DNA of 64,000 bases. It comes from Cacajao melanocephalus (taxonomy: Eukaryota > Chordata > Mammalia > Primates > Pitheciidae). Numbering within the stretch: position 1 is the stretch's first letter; each line of letters begins with the position of its first letter. The notes beneath the pieces are model-generated. The model saw nothing but the letters and a program-made list of their open reading frames with translations, made no database searches and was not told the DNA's origin. Position numbers and translations under genes: made by a program. Below are positions 51,060-62,892 of the stretch, one piece after another. The stretch covers positions 207,501 through 271,500 of the forward strand of contig CAUYLG010004905.1 in NCBI GenBank assembly GCA_963573385.1. Reading direction: 5' to 3'.

Positions 51060-51975
51060 AGTTAGATTTTTTTTCCTGATTACAAACTTTGGCAGAAAAT
51101 TTGAACATAAGAAAAGCAAAGCAAGGAAAATGTTTAAGATAATTTATAATTTCACCAGCAGGATAATCAATCGAATGTAACCTTTTATAAATTTTATGTA
51201 CATTATTACTTTATAAATCACTGCTTCACTTAGTAGAACATAACGTTCTATGACATTAGTTTCCTTGTTTTATTTTGAACAACATGAATTTTACATTCTA
51301 GATATGTGCTGCGATTTACTTAGGCATTTTACATATAACTAATTTATAAAACTTAATGTTGGACTTTTTATTATTAATTTATGCTATTATTAACAACACT
51401 GATGTGAGCATGCATCCTCTATTATTCTTACATAAATTCCTTAAAATGTTTTCCTGAAAGTGGAATTTCTGGTTCAAAGAGTAGGAACAACACTCTTTTG
51501 ATACATATTGTCAAAAAACCATCTGGGAAGATAAGTTTAACCTCCTACTCTCAGTATGGGAGAGAATATACTCATTGCCCTGAATCCATGCTAATTGCGG
51601 ATGTTTTTCTTACTTTTGCCTAATTCTTATCTGTTTTTAATTTTGTGATTTTGATCACTTTTATATTTTGTTAGCATGAGGAATGTATTTATAATTTTTA
51701 TAGATTAAGAATACTTTATGTTGTGTATTAAACATTTGTCTGTCACATATTTTAAATATTTTTCCCAGTTTTATGTTAATTAGTTTCTTTGTTTTGATAA
51801 GCAGGATGTTTAAATTTCTTTGTAGTCAAATATAGAAACCTTATCTCTTATGGTTTTTTACTTTGTTTTCATGTTTAAAAATTTTTCTTACCCCTAGGTT
51901 TTTATCTTCAAATTTTCATACACATATAGTCAGATCAACACTCATTTAATTTCTTTTAATTTCATCTTTCCCAGT
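51060..51975 (-). repeat. Ancient LINE-1 (L1M) fragment, antisense
   Basis: Antisense L1M ORF2 end: 'cctgaaagtggaatttctggttcaaag', 'gatacatattgtcaaaaaacca', 'ttgtctgtcacatattttaaata', 'ttttcccagttttatgttaattag', 'tgtttaaatttctttgtagtcaaat'. It runs through to a poly-pyrimidine stretch near 51960. Confidence 0.75.
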
Positions 51976-52293
51976 TATCATTTTAATTCACTATATCAGC
52001 TAAGGAATTAAATACACTGATATAAGACAAAAATCCCAGAGCACAGTTATTCAAAAATATGCTATAAAAATTAATTATCTCACACATAATATTCTAGAGG
52101 TGGGCCAGTGGTCTGAAACAGTAGGCAATTTGGTATATGCAGTCTTCCAGGGACCCATGAATTTTTCATCATGTTGTTTCTCTATTTTGGTTTTTCCCTT
52201 TTGCTCTTATCTTCAGAATCAAAGCTGGCTCACCAGCAATATAGCCACTTTCCAGCCTGTGGTGTAGGGAAATTGAGAACAGAGAACAAATAG

Positions 52294-52640
<347 letters not shown>

Positions 52641-52726
52641 TAGGGGGGTTGTGTGCGATACTTTTACTAATGTTCTTTGGACTGGGACTTAATCACATGA
52701 CCACAACTAGCTGTGATGGAACCTGG

Positions 52727-53200
52727 GTGCACTCATTTGCTAGGGCTACCTTAACAAACTACCACACACGGGGCCAGTGGCTTAAACAACAGAAACTCAT
52801 TGTCTCACAATTTTGGGGAGTAGAAGTCTGAGATCAAGGTGTCATCAGCAGGATTGGCTCCTGAGGGCCATGAGGAAGAAGCTGTTCCCAGTCTCTCCTC
52901 AGCTTCTGCAGTTTTGCTGTCGATCTTCAACATTTCTTGGCTATTAGAAGGTCTACTCTGATCTCTGGCTTCATCTTTACATGGTTTTCTCCCTATGTGT
53001 GTGCCTCTGTGCCCAAACTTCCCCTTTAAAAAAGGACACCAGGCATATTGGATTACGGCACACCTCAATGACCTTATCTTGACTTAACTAATGATACCTT
53101 CAATTATTCTACTTTCAAAGAAGTTCGTATTCTGAGGTATTGCTCTTGAACATCAACAAATAAATGGGAGTGGGGAGAGGAGTCATTCAACCTAAAAAAC
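52727..53200 (-). mobile_element. MaLR LTR (MLT1 type), antisense
   Basis: 'actcatttgctagggctaccttaac', 'gtggcttaaacaacagaaactca', 'agaagtctgagatcaaggtgtca', 'cttcatctttacatggttttctcc', 'aaaggacaccaggcatattggatta', 'aatgaccttatcttgacttaac', 'attctgaggtattg', ending near 'tcattcaacct': the reversed MLT1C-like LTR. Same orientation as the LTR at 49744, but of a different subtype. Confidence 0.85.
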
Positions 53201-53618
53201 CATGAAAGATATTCTTTACCTTAGCAAAAGAAAGGATGTGGGAATTTGGCACTGAAAGCCAATTATTGGTCTCATTTATCTTGACTTTATTTTAATCCAG
53301 CATTTGAGATAGAGATATAAGTTCACTTTTATTTAACTTTTAAAACCAATTTTCCATTGTCATTTAACAACCCCAAATTGTCTCACTATTTAAAACGACA
53401 TCTTTTCCATGTTCAGAATAAGGCCCACGCTCTTAAACACCATGTGAGGTATCTAATGTGTAGTATGCTTAGCCATACTGTAACCATACAATAGACCATA
53501 CAATATAACCATACAGAGACCAACAGGGTCTATTTACTCCCTGTATTTTCTATCATATTGCATTCTTGTCTAACATTCATTGGACTCACATAATTGTGTG
53601 TATTGTAACTTCACCATA
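53201..53618. other. Unique DNA, no gene seen
   Basis: A local repeat of 'ccatacaatataaccataca'-like words lies near 53481-53515. Nothing else recognised. Confidence 0.4.
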
Positions 53619-53628
53619 GAGAAAATAA

Positions 53629-53869
<241 letters not shown>

Positions 53870-53974
53870 GAGAAAATGTTTTCTATATTTCAGGATAGAC
53901 TGAGTCACTCATTATAGTATTACCAACACACATATTCAGTGGTTTCTAAACACACAAGACCCAAGTAACTTATG

Positions 53975-54150
53975 AAGCAGGCACTGTTTTTTTGCCGATT
54001 TAAAGAATGAGGATAATGAGGCACAGAGAGCTTGAGTGAGTTGCCCAGAGTCACAGAACTATTAAACAAGTGTCAGAGCATGGATTGAAATCCAGGTGCA
54101 TCCAGCTCAGGACCTAAGCTCTTAAACCCCATGTGATAAGCCCCATGTCC
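53975..54150 (-). repeat. MIR SINE fragment (antisense)
   Basis: 'gaggataatgaggcacagagagc', 'gagttgcccagagtcacagaac', 'ggattgaaatccaggtgcatccagc' and 'ctaagctcttaaacccc' follow the antisense MIR. Confidence 0.8.
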
Positions 54151-55019
54151 AGTGCACTCAACTATAAAATGACACCAACTGTATCTATTTACAAGCTCGA
54201 CATTAAACAGTATGTGTATAATTCATCACCCAGTGTCTTACATGAAAAGGGGTCTTCATAAAAACATCCTCCTTCCTCCATCCCCATCTGTCTCAGTGGA
54301 CAGAGCGATTCTCAGCTGTGAAAGTGTAGAATGTTAATTGAAAGAGTTCATAGTTAAACCCAGTCAATCACTATCTCCGACCTCCCATAATTTGCAAAAT
54401 ATTTTTGTATCCTTAATGAAGTCATCCATTTACATAAGCCATAGTATCCTGCTGTGTGAGTCATTGGCATTAGGCAGTTTCACCTTTAAAGTATTAATGA
54501 ATCTCCACTTTTTTCTTTGTAATATCTCAGTGGGCAGCTTTGTGGCTTTCTGATCAAACTGTTCTCTCATTGAAGGAGCCAACAGTGGAATTCATCAATA
54601 TGTGTCTAGTCCAGTGTGACATCCTTTTATCTGAGGACCTCCAAATCCTCAGATATTACCACAATTGTATATATCAAGTTAATATTTCAGCTTGCTTATT
54701 TATTTGTGAATATGTCACCTTGCAATAAGATAATCTACAGCCTATTTAAACTGTTCTCAACTGCAGCTTTCTGACATAGTTGATTTTTGTTACATTCAAA
54801 TAATTCCCTAAGTCAGAGACTGCTTTTTCTCTCTCAAACTGTCCCGTGACCTTCATCAGAGGGCAAACTGCAGGATAGGAGAGTACAGGCGATGAGGACT
54901 AATACTCTTCTCTCCGTTAGACCAGAACACTGCGTAATTTCAATCTACCATTAATGATCAAAGTTACATGGACATACTTAAACTCAGATATTGTGAAAAG
55001 AGGCATACTTAGAGAATGA
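54151..55019. other. Unique DNA, no gene seen
   Basis: Two adjacent forward frames at 54338-54728 show no recognisable domain. No repeat family named. Confidence 0.4.
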
Positions 55020-55300
55020 ATTTTACTGAATGGTTCCAACATTACCAGGTACTGTGCTTAGTCTTAGAGATACATCAATCAGCAAAACAATCTTTGCCAA
55101 AAAAAAAAAAAAAAAGGCAATCTTAGAATGTGGGAAACTGGTATGTAAAGTGATTACTGTGTAAGAATTGCAATGGCAGAAATATATTCAGTATATTACA
55201 GGGATGCAGACAAGGGCATATAGCAAGGTCATAAGCTGGAGGATGAGCAACAGGGTGGCTTCTGATAGAAACAGCTGAGCTAAATGTTAAAGAATGCATG
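55020..55300 (-). repeat. L2 LINE 3' region (antisense)
   Basis: 'accaggtactgtgcttagtcttagagatacatc..agcaaaaca', then an A17 run (55099-55115), then 'gcaatcttagaatgtgg' and 'gtaagaattgcaatggcag', resemble the antisense L2 layout. Confidence 0.5.
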
Positions 55301-57384
55301 TACTAGGTGTATACTTTATAGATAATATTTTATTTAATGTATTACCATATTTGTGATTTTATTTCTATGATAGCTAGAATAATTTCATGCTAGAGAATTA
55401 TATCAGAAAAGTAGATTGCAATTAATCAATTTATTTTGTTACACACAAGAATCCATGATGTTAGAGCATCAGGAGATCCTGTGATTTATGCAAAGGAAGA
55501 ATTTACTGAAACCAAGAATAAAAGAGGGGTCCAAAACAATAAAGTGTGGCACATAGCAGGTAATCACAAAATGTTTGTTGAATTAGTTAATTTAAAGTGA
55601 GACAGAAATCAGTCAGATGCACATTGTTTGAAACTGGATAAAAAAGGGGATAGAAACCATGTACTACTACATGCGTGATATACAGAATCAAACTATTTCC
55701 ACAGAAAACTAGTTTCCCCCAAAGAGGTTTATAAATGTTTGGTGAAGAAAAAAAAATGTTTTCTATTCAAATAATTTGAGGAAATATAAGCTGGGATAAA
55801 ATTAGAAAGAGCTTTTTTGCACGATTAAAACAAATTAATATACTAAGCAATATCTCCCTGAAATTGTTGATCAGAGAAATTGTTGCTTTCTCCAGATCAC
55901 TTACTAATATGAAATCAAACTGATGTTTCAAAAAAAAACTGTTTGAGAGATCCTGACCTGAGAAATTCAGGAGAAATTTTGGGAAAGTGAACTATACCTT
56001 TGCCAATGAACTCAATGTTTTCTAAATGCATGTTTAGAAAAAAACATCTGTTTTACTAAACTGAATCTCAGTCCTGGGCTTCTATTCTGCTTAATTGAAG
56101 AGATCTCTACGTAATCAATGACAGGTAAGCTTAATTTCAGGATATAATACCATCAGTTTAAGATTTTCCTCTTTCCCACCCTCAGAGGGGCATCAAAGTG
56201 CTGGTAAGCTTCCACGGGATCATAGCATTGGGATAGCACATATGGTTCTCATCTGGTAACTGTCCACACAGCCACCAGCTGTGGTTTACACAGGCCCTTC
56301 TGGTTTTCAGCTGTTGTTATTCTTCTCTGAGATATCTGCCTCTACATCTGGCTCTTCAGCTGCGTGTTCACACTACATCCACCACAAAGTCACCTCCTTT
56401 TGATTAAGTAACTACTTCAGGTCAGCCAGCTCTCTCTTAGCTAATTCCTGTGCTTTTCTCAAAATTGTGGACGAATTAGGCTGCTTTGCTACACCACTCT
56501 AGGTCCATGAGAAGCTCAGTGAAGCTGCCTAAGACCAGCCCTGCCTCTAATACTGCTTGCATTCCAACAGGTCAGGAATTGTCTGTGAAGATGTCATCTT
56601 CCAAGACTCCAGATAGGATTCTAGCCTCCCAGAACTTACCTGGGCATGAAGTCGTTCCCCACTCTTAAAGAAAAGCTAGGTGGTAGTTGGGTTGGAATCT
56701 GAGGGATTTGTGCAAATGATCCCACTTTAGGCACCATTCTCTGATCAATACGAGTAGAAATACATTCAATGAATTTTAATTAAGGTATTATCAAAGCCTG
56801 TGGGCGGAGTGGAGGATACCTAAAAGGCTATCTCTTCATCATCACCTTTAAGGATCACCCCCATCACCTTCAAGAGCCTTTGATTATAGCTCCTTTAAGT
56901 TCTGTGCCCTTAGTCAATTCTAAAGATTTAATTTATAATTTGTAAAATGACTTTTCAAAAAATATTTGCATATATTCCATTCCTGTCTCTTGCAAAGGTA
57001 GAAACTTTATCTTGACTTAGATACTTTTAGCAAAAATGTGAAACCTAATTAACACTATTAGCACTAACATAAATTATTAACTCTATCATAAATTATTTAA
57101 TAACCACATCAGGCAGACACCTTCAAATGGATCACCTTGTAACTAAGCAATACTAACTTTCCCCATAGAGAGTTAGTTTCTGCCAAAACACCAAAAGTGA
57201 TTTTAAAAAAGAAAATTCTAATCTTAGGGTGAAATAAACAAGATGAGACAAGCTTTGTTTCTCTGTCTCTTTAGTTAGGATTAAGAATAAATCAGAAAAA
57301 TCACAGTATGTGTATCTTCATAAACTAGAAGTTGATAACGACTCCTTTTTTACCCTTTTGTAGAGTAAAAGGAAATTGGTGTGT
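55301..57384. other. Mostly unique DNA, no gene seen
   Basis: A short L2-like end lies at about 55545-55592 ('ggcacatagcaggtaatcacaaaatgtttgttgaatt'). A moderately GC-rich part at 56200-56680 was examined for a coding relic on the minus strand but is not convincing. Confidence 0.4.
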
Positions 57385-57570
57385 TCTGTGTGTGTGACAC
57401 ACTAGGTCTTTCTATATATAATATCGAATTCAGGTAAATACTATTATTGCTTACTGTACAGGTAAAGAGAATGAGGATCAAAAAGGAGAAATAATTTGCC
57501 CAGGTTTATAAAACTACGAAGTTGGGAAGCTTATATCTTCATCTCCAGTTGACAAAGACTATAGCACCTT
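57385..57570 (-). repeat. MIR SINE fragment (antisense)
   Basis: 'aaatactattattgcttactgtacaggtaaagagaatgagga', 'aataatttgcccaggtttataaaac' and 'tctccagttgacaaagactatagcac' follow the antisense MIR. Confidence 0.65.
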
Positions 57571-57702
57571 TGGCCAACTTACTTGTCAGAGACAAGTTTT
57601 CCAAGAGACAAAAACGGAAATAAAAAATCATATATTACATCAGAAACTAGGAAATGCATTGGGTTTCTTAAAATACGAGTAAAGGAATAATCAGGCATCT
57701 AG

Positions 57703-58098
<396 letters not shown>

Positions 58099-58113
58099 TG
58101 CCAACTACTTTTA

Positions 58114-58499
58114 GGGCTGCCGTCTTGGGGTCCATGTATCCTCATGCTTCCTCCTGTCATTGCAGATCCTGTGTGACCCACCCCAAACCCATCCAAACTC
58201 CTCAGGGAAATCTGGTACCTAGGACCTTTATTCCCCTGGTACTGTCTTGTGCTGACACATTTCTTTCTCAGGCAATAGAACCCTCGCAGAAAATCTGATA
58301 CTTTATTCAATAATTTGGAGTAGCTGGTTTAGTAGAACATCCCACAACAACAACTAGATCCCACTTGCCTAATCCTTTCCAGGCTCCCACAGATCTTGCC
58401 ATTCCCAAGAGCAGGCTTTGTCTCCTGTGATACAAAGGGCATATCCTTGCGTGCCATGGCACCTATAAAGTCATAACCCTTTGGAGGATTAGAGGAATG
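58114..58499. other. Unique DNA, no gene seen
   Basis: A frame on each strand covers part of this stretch and of the neighbouring Alu; neither has recognisable features. Confidence 0.4.
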
Positions 58500-58622
58500 A
58501 GAGATTTCAGCTCCTCAAGGGTAGGAATTATTGTCTGTTCTGTTACTTGTGTATCCCAAAAGCCTAGAACAGTAACTGGAACATAGTTGGCACTTAAAAA
58601 CTAAATATTTGTTGAATGCATA
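58500..58622 (+). repeat. L2 LINE 3' end (sense)
   Basis: 'ctcctcaagggtaggaattattgtctgttctgtta', 'gtatcccaaaagcctagaacagtaactggaacatag' and 'aaatatttgttgaatgcat' are the classic L2 3' terminus. Confidence 0.88.
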
Positions 58623-58659
58623 GTACTAGCAAGGAGAAAAGTGATAAGAGTCAGTTTTT

Positions 58660-58798
58660 GCCAGTGCAGTGGCTCATGCCTATAATCCCAACACTTTGGG
58701 AGGCCTGGGTCAGACCATCACTCGAGCCCAGGAGTTCCAGACCAGCCTGAACAACACAGTGAGGCCTCCGTCTCTGAAATCAAAACAACAACAACAAA
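58660..58798 (+). mobile_element. Free left Alu monomer (FLAM)
   Basis: A single Alu left arm: CCAGTGCAGTGGCTCATGCC start, GGAGGCC..TCGAGCCCAGGAGTTC body and GAGGCCTCCGTCTCTG end, followed directly by an A-rich (CAA)n tail rather than a right monomer. FLAMs predate dimeric Alus. Confidence 0.85.
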
Positions 58799-58800
58799 TG

Positions 58801-59449
58801 TGAGTTCTCCCCGCTGCCCTGCTCATTCTCATTTTTGTGTCTGGTCCTCCAAGGTGAGAACATGGTGTGCATATGCTTCACCGGGTCCTTGTTTAAGTTT
58901 CTTGTTGAGTTCTAGTGGGCTATTTGACCATGAAAAAGCCTGGGAATTAACATCGGACTTATTTATATTCTAAATCCTGTTCCTACTATACTGCAAGTTG
59001 TTGAGAGTGTTGTGCCTTTATGTGTACATTTTTGTTTCCATAAGTGGATAGAATAGGATGTAAGGATTGTAGAATCTCTGTCATGGTAAGGTTCAGCCTA
59101 TTTTCTAACTCACTTACCAGCCTGGGGTTGGTTCCCCTTTTTGCATTGGATTTCTGTGTTGTGTGCTAGAATTTACCTGGGTTCTCACTGATGAATACAC
59201 AACCAGTTAAGAATTGGAAAGGTGTACTAACCCTGTAAAAGTTTTATAGGCCCTGAGTTGTATGCCTCTTGACATTTCCTGTGGTGTGGGCTTTATCCAG
59301 CCAATGAAATAATTTCTGGTCTCAGGATAGTTTTTCATCCTGCCACTAGATGTCAGGAACAATAAGAGTCAGCTTGCATCTATGTTACAGAAAAGAACCA
59401 GGCTCCAGATCTGTTTTCCTATCTTTCTCAGGACTGACATTTTTGTATT
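58801..59449. other. Unique DNA, no gene seen
   Basis: Contains the CTCF-like site at 59343-59356. No repeat or gene recognised. Confidence 0.45.
59343..59356 (+). promoter_or_regulatory. CTCF-like motif
   Basis: CCACTAGATGTCAG matches CCASYAGRKGGCRS at 13 of 14 positions. The single mismatch (T for G in the GGC core) falls at a well-conserved position, so it is weaker than its score suggests. It faces the opposite way to the sites at 18.5 and 21.6 kb. Confidence 0.3.
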
Positions 59450-59592
59450 TGCTAAATACTTACTGAATACCTACTATGTGTCAGCCACAGTTTTAGACAT
59501 TCAGGAAAAATCAGGAAACAAAACATACAGTAACAGACCTAACAGTCTATAAAGAGAGACTCTGTAGAATTGGGGGTATGTACAGATAAAAG
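59450..59592 (-). repeat. L2 LINE 3' end (antisense)
   Basis: 'tacttactgaatacctactatgtgtcagccacagttttagacattcagg' and 'acctaacagtctataaagagag' match the reversed L2 terminus. Confidence 0.75.
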
Positions 59593-59805
59593 GGAATTCA
59601 AGACGGGCCTGGGCAACATAGCAAGACCCTATCTCTACAAATGTTTCTTTAAAAAATTATCCAGGTGCGGTGGTGCATGCTTATAGTTCCAGCTACTCAG
59701 GAGGCTGAGGTGGGAGGATCACTTGAGCCTAGGAGGTCAAGGCTGCAATGAACCATGATCACACCATTGCACTATAGCCTGAGTGATAGAGAAAGACCCT
59801 GTCTC
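59593..59805 (+). mobile_element. AluJ-like SINE, 5'-truncated
   Basis: Starts within the left arm (GAATTCAAGACGGGCCTGGG), followed by the linker, right monomer with AGGTCAAGGCTGCAATGA (AluJ-like) and GACCCTGTCTCA end. The tail continues as a GAAA microsatellite. Confidence 0.93.
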
Positions 59806-59932
59806 AGAAAGAAAGAAAGAAAATAAGCAAAATGAAAGAAAGAAGATAGAAAAAAACAAGAGAGAAAAAGAAAGAAAGAAAAAATAGGAAAGAAAGAAAG
59901 AAAAAGAGAGAGAGAGAGAAAGCAAGCTAGCT
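59806..59932 (+). repeat. (GAAA)n / (GA)n purine microsatellite
   Basis: About 127 bases of imperfect GAAA, ending in (GA)n, that grew from the AluJ tail. The minus-strand Ser/Phe/Leu-rich frames here come from the repeat. Confidence 0.95.
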
Positions 59933-59997
59933 TCAGGTAGGCAGTGGTAGTAAGTAAAGGCAAAGAATTTCCCTAAGGGGGATGCCAACAGGCTTGG

Positions 59998-60400
59998 TGT
60001 GAGTTGGGGCCCTCCATGATGCACACATCCAAGACACACTTAGATCTTCAAGAGATTTATTGGAGGCAACACCCGTGAAGGGAAAAAGAGATGGAGCCAG
60101 AGGTGGTGAAAGCTTACAAGCCTCTGTGAAGTTCTGACCCTGTGAAATGGGGGGAAGAAAGAATATTGGCACTGGGGAAGAAGGGTCCTACTGTGCAGTG
60201 CGGCTCTGATGAGCAGACTGTTGGAAGACCCTGAGCCAATGTTGCCCAGCTGAGGAATCTGTCTTTTGGGAGTGGACCTACGTTTGTCCTCTGCTGTGCT
60301 GCTGGGGGCGTCCTGTGGATTTATGGTCCCCCTGGCAAGGAGATAGTGGATTGAGAAAGGAGGCAGCTGGTGCTGTTCCTCAATCGTATTCGCCAGTATT
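59998..60400 (-). mobile_element. Possible ERV LTR (antisense), unclassified
   Basis: On the minus strand the left part reads like the 3' half of an LTR: a CT-rich stretch, 'ggtgttgcctccaataaatctcttg' with AATAAA, about 50 bases more, then '..ggccccaactcaca' ending CA at 59998. This layout (AATAAA, short R-U5, CCCAAC near the end) is common in ERV LTRs, but I cannot name the family. The right boundary is unknown. Confidence 0.35.
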
Positions 60401-60558
60401 GCATTTCCTTAGTGTCTCTGAAATTCAAGGAAGCTAGAGGCAGGAGAGTAGAAAGGGAGGGGACAGAGAGCAACTATATCCATTTCCTGGATAAAGCATT
60501 GCTAGATCAGTGAACAGTAACAGTGGGTATTCATTAAATGTTATTGATTGTTTTAATT

Positions 60559-60869
60559 CTTTTCTTTTATGAATTTTTGAGAGACATGGTCTCACTCTAT
60601 TTTCCAGGCTAGAGTGCAGTGGTGTGATCATAATTCACTGTAACCTTGAACTCCTGGGCTCAAACGATTCTCCCTGTTCAGCATCCTGAGTAGCTGAGAC
60701 TACAGGTGGTTGCCACCACACCCAGCTAATTTAGAAAAAAAAAAAAATTGCAGAAACTGAGTCTCTCCATATTACCCAGGCTGGCCTTGAATTCCTGGGC
60801 TCACAAGATACTGCTACCTCAGCCTTCCAAAGTACTAGGGTTACAGGTATGAACCACCATGCCTGGCCC
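60559..60869 (-). mobile_element. AluJ-like SINE (antisense)
   Basis: Starts GAGAGACATGGTCTCACTC, A-rich interruption in the middle linker (60733-60747), ends CACCATGCCTGGCCC. The target-site duplication is TGTTTTAATT at 60549-60558 and TGTTTTAGTT at 60870-60879. Confidence 0.96.
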
Positions 60870-60879
60870 TGTTTTAGTT

Positions 60880-61796
60880 ATTTTATTTACAATATTTTTG
60901 TTATTGATCATGAGTAAATACAATTAGATATGAATTATATATTCTTGAATAATAATTAAAACGCTAAAATCAGGCAAATCAGCTATTCCCTCTAATACCA
61001 AGCTCTGTTTGTATTCCGCATAACATACAAAGTGTTTCGTTCCATCCTTTATAGTATATGAAACCTTTGCTAGATTTAGGACATCACAGATTCCGGTTTC
61101 TTGTTATATCTACTATTGTCATCTTCCTTTTCCTTTTGGAGAAAAAAAGAGAATATATGTATGTATTTCACCAATATGATTATAGGAATCTTTATAGTAT
61201 ATGTTGGCTCAAATTAGAAGCAGGCATTTTTATGGCTGTAGCATAATTTATCTTGTATTGTATCCTTAGAGATGCTGCAAAAATTTTTGAAATACAGTTA
61301 AATGACTGTTCTGATAAAATATAAAATTAAGCAAGTTTATAAGCATTTTTCTCCTAGAAACTTCTATCAGTTTTAGAGATTTGGTTTAGCAGTTCCCAAA
61401 GTTGAAATGCTTGAGTAAAAACTTTCCTAAAAACAAAAGTACTGAACAAATGGGCTGAGAGTCTCATGAGAAGAAACCTGTCAAGATTCTCAGTCTTTCA
61501 GAAGCAGCTTAGGGAGAAAATCCCAACAGATAGGATTTTTATTGTTAAGGTATTGACACTTTCTCTTCTTTTGAGAAACATATGAAAAATAAGAAGATAT
61601 TTAAAACACAATAAACTAAAGTAGGTCTGTATTCAGTTAGAAAGAGAAAAACATCATGTAAAAATGTTTAAGTTTCCATGTGACTGCCTTACAACTCTGG
61701 TAGAAGCAATATGTTCCTTAAATATTTTTTCTTTCTTTGATTTGAACTTGCTACTTTCTTACAGTTTCACACTTTTTTGGTCAATTAGTACATTTC
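60880..61796. other. Unique AT-rich DNA, no gene seen
   Basis: No recognised repeat or gene. Confidence 0.45.
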
Positions 61797-62660
61797 TTGT
61801 TTTATTTTTTATTTCGATGGAACAAAATATGCATATATATTTGTGGAGTACATGAGATACTGCTACAGGCATACAATACATAATAATGACATCAGGGTAA
61901 ATAGGGTATACATCAGCTCAAGCATTTATCATTTCTTTGTTTTAGACACATTCCAGTTATACTCTCTCAGTTATTTTTAAATGTATAATAAATTACTGTT
62001 GACTGTATAATGAATTATTATTGACTATAATCATTTTTTTGTGCTATCAAACAAACGCTAGACCTTATTCATTCTATCTAACTATATTTTTGTACCTATT
62101 AATCATCCCCAGTCTCCCCACCCTTTACTTCCTTCCCAGATGCGGGGATGTAACCATCCTTCTACTCTCTATCTCCATGAGTTCAACTGTTTTAACTTTT
62201 GGCTCCCACAAATGAATGAGAACATGTGAAGTTTGTCCTCCTGTGCCTGGCTTATTTCACTTAGCATAATGTCCTCCAGTTCCATCCATGTTATTGCAAA
62301 TGACAGAATATCATTCTTTTTATGACTGAATAGTATTCCATTGTGTGTAAGTACCACTTTTTTTTTTTATCCATTCATCTGTGGATGGACACTTAGGTTG
62401 CTTCCAAATCTTGGCTACTGTGAATAGTGCTACAGTAAACATGGGAGTACAGACGTCTCTTGATATACTGATTTCCTTTCCTTTGGGTACCTAGCACTGG
62501 GATTGCTGGATCATACGGTAGTTCTATTTTTAGTTTTTGAAAAACCTCCATACTATTCTCCATAGTAGCTATACTAATTTACATTCCCACCAACCGTGTA
62601 CACAGATTCCCTTTTTTCCATATCCTGGCCAGCATTCGTCATGGCCTCTTTCTTAAATAC
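61797..62660 (-). mobile_element. LINE-1 3' end (L1MA type), antisense, 5'-truncated
   Basis: About 860 bases. The left half is an L1MA-type 3'UTR reversed ('gtggagtacatgagatactgctacaggcatac', 'catcagggtaaatagggtatac', 'ctatctaactatatttttgtacc'). The right half is the end of ORF2 reversed ('gaatgagaacatgtgaagtttg', 'atccatgttattgcaaatgacag', 'gtattccattgtgtgtaagtacc', 'ggattgctggatcatacggta'). It stops abruptly near 'cattcgtcatggcctc'. Confidence 0.92.
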
Positions 62661-62858
62661 TTTTTTAAAGAAATATGAGTCTTCATTTAACATATATAGC
62701 AACATGACTAATGATAACTGTTTCATTCAAGAAAAGAATAATTATGTAGTAATCATAATATAAACTGTAAATCCTTGCTAAAAACATATGAATTAGTGAA
62801 AGCATGAGATATAGAAGGAACTAGACCAAGGATAATATAGTGTCACCTGGCAAAGATT

Positions 62859-62892
<34 letters not shown>

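Noticed and set aside
56166..56690. Possible minus-strand coding relic with a short LRKAQELAKRELADLK stretch
   Set aside because: Stops break every frame within about 25 codons, and I cannot tie the pieces to any family. It could be chance. A translated search would decide.
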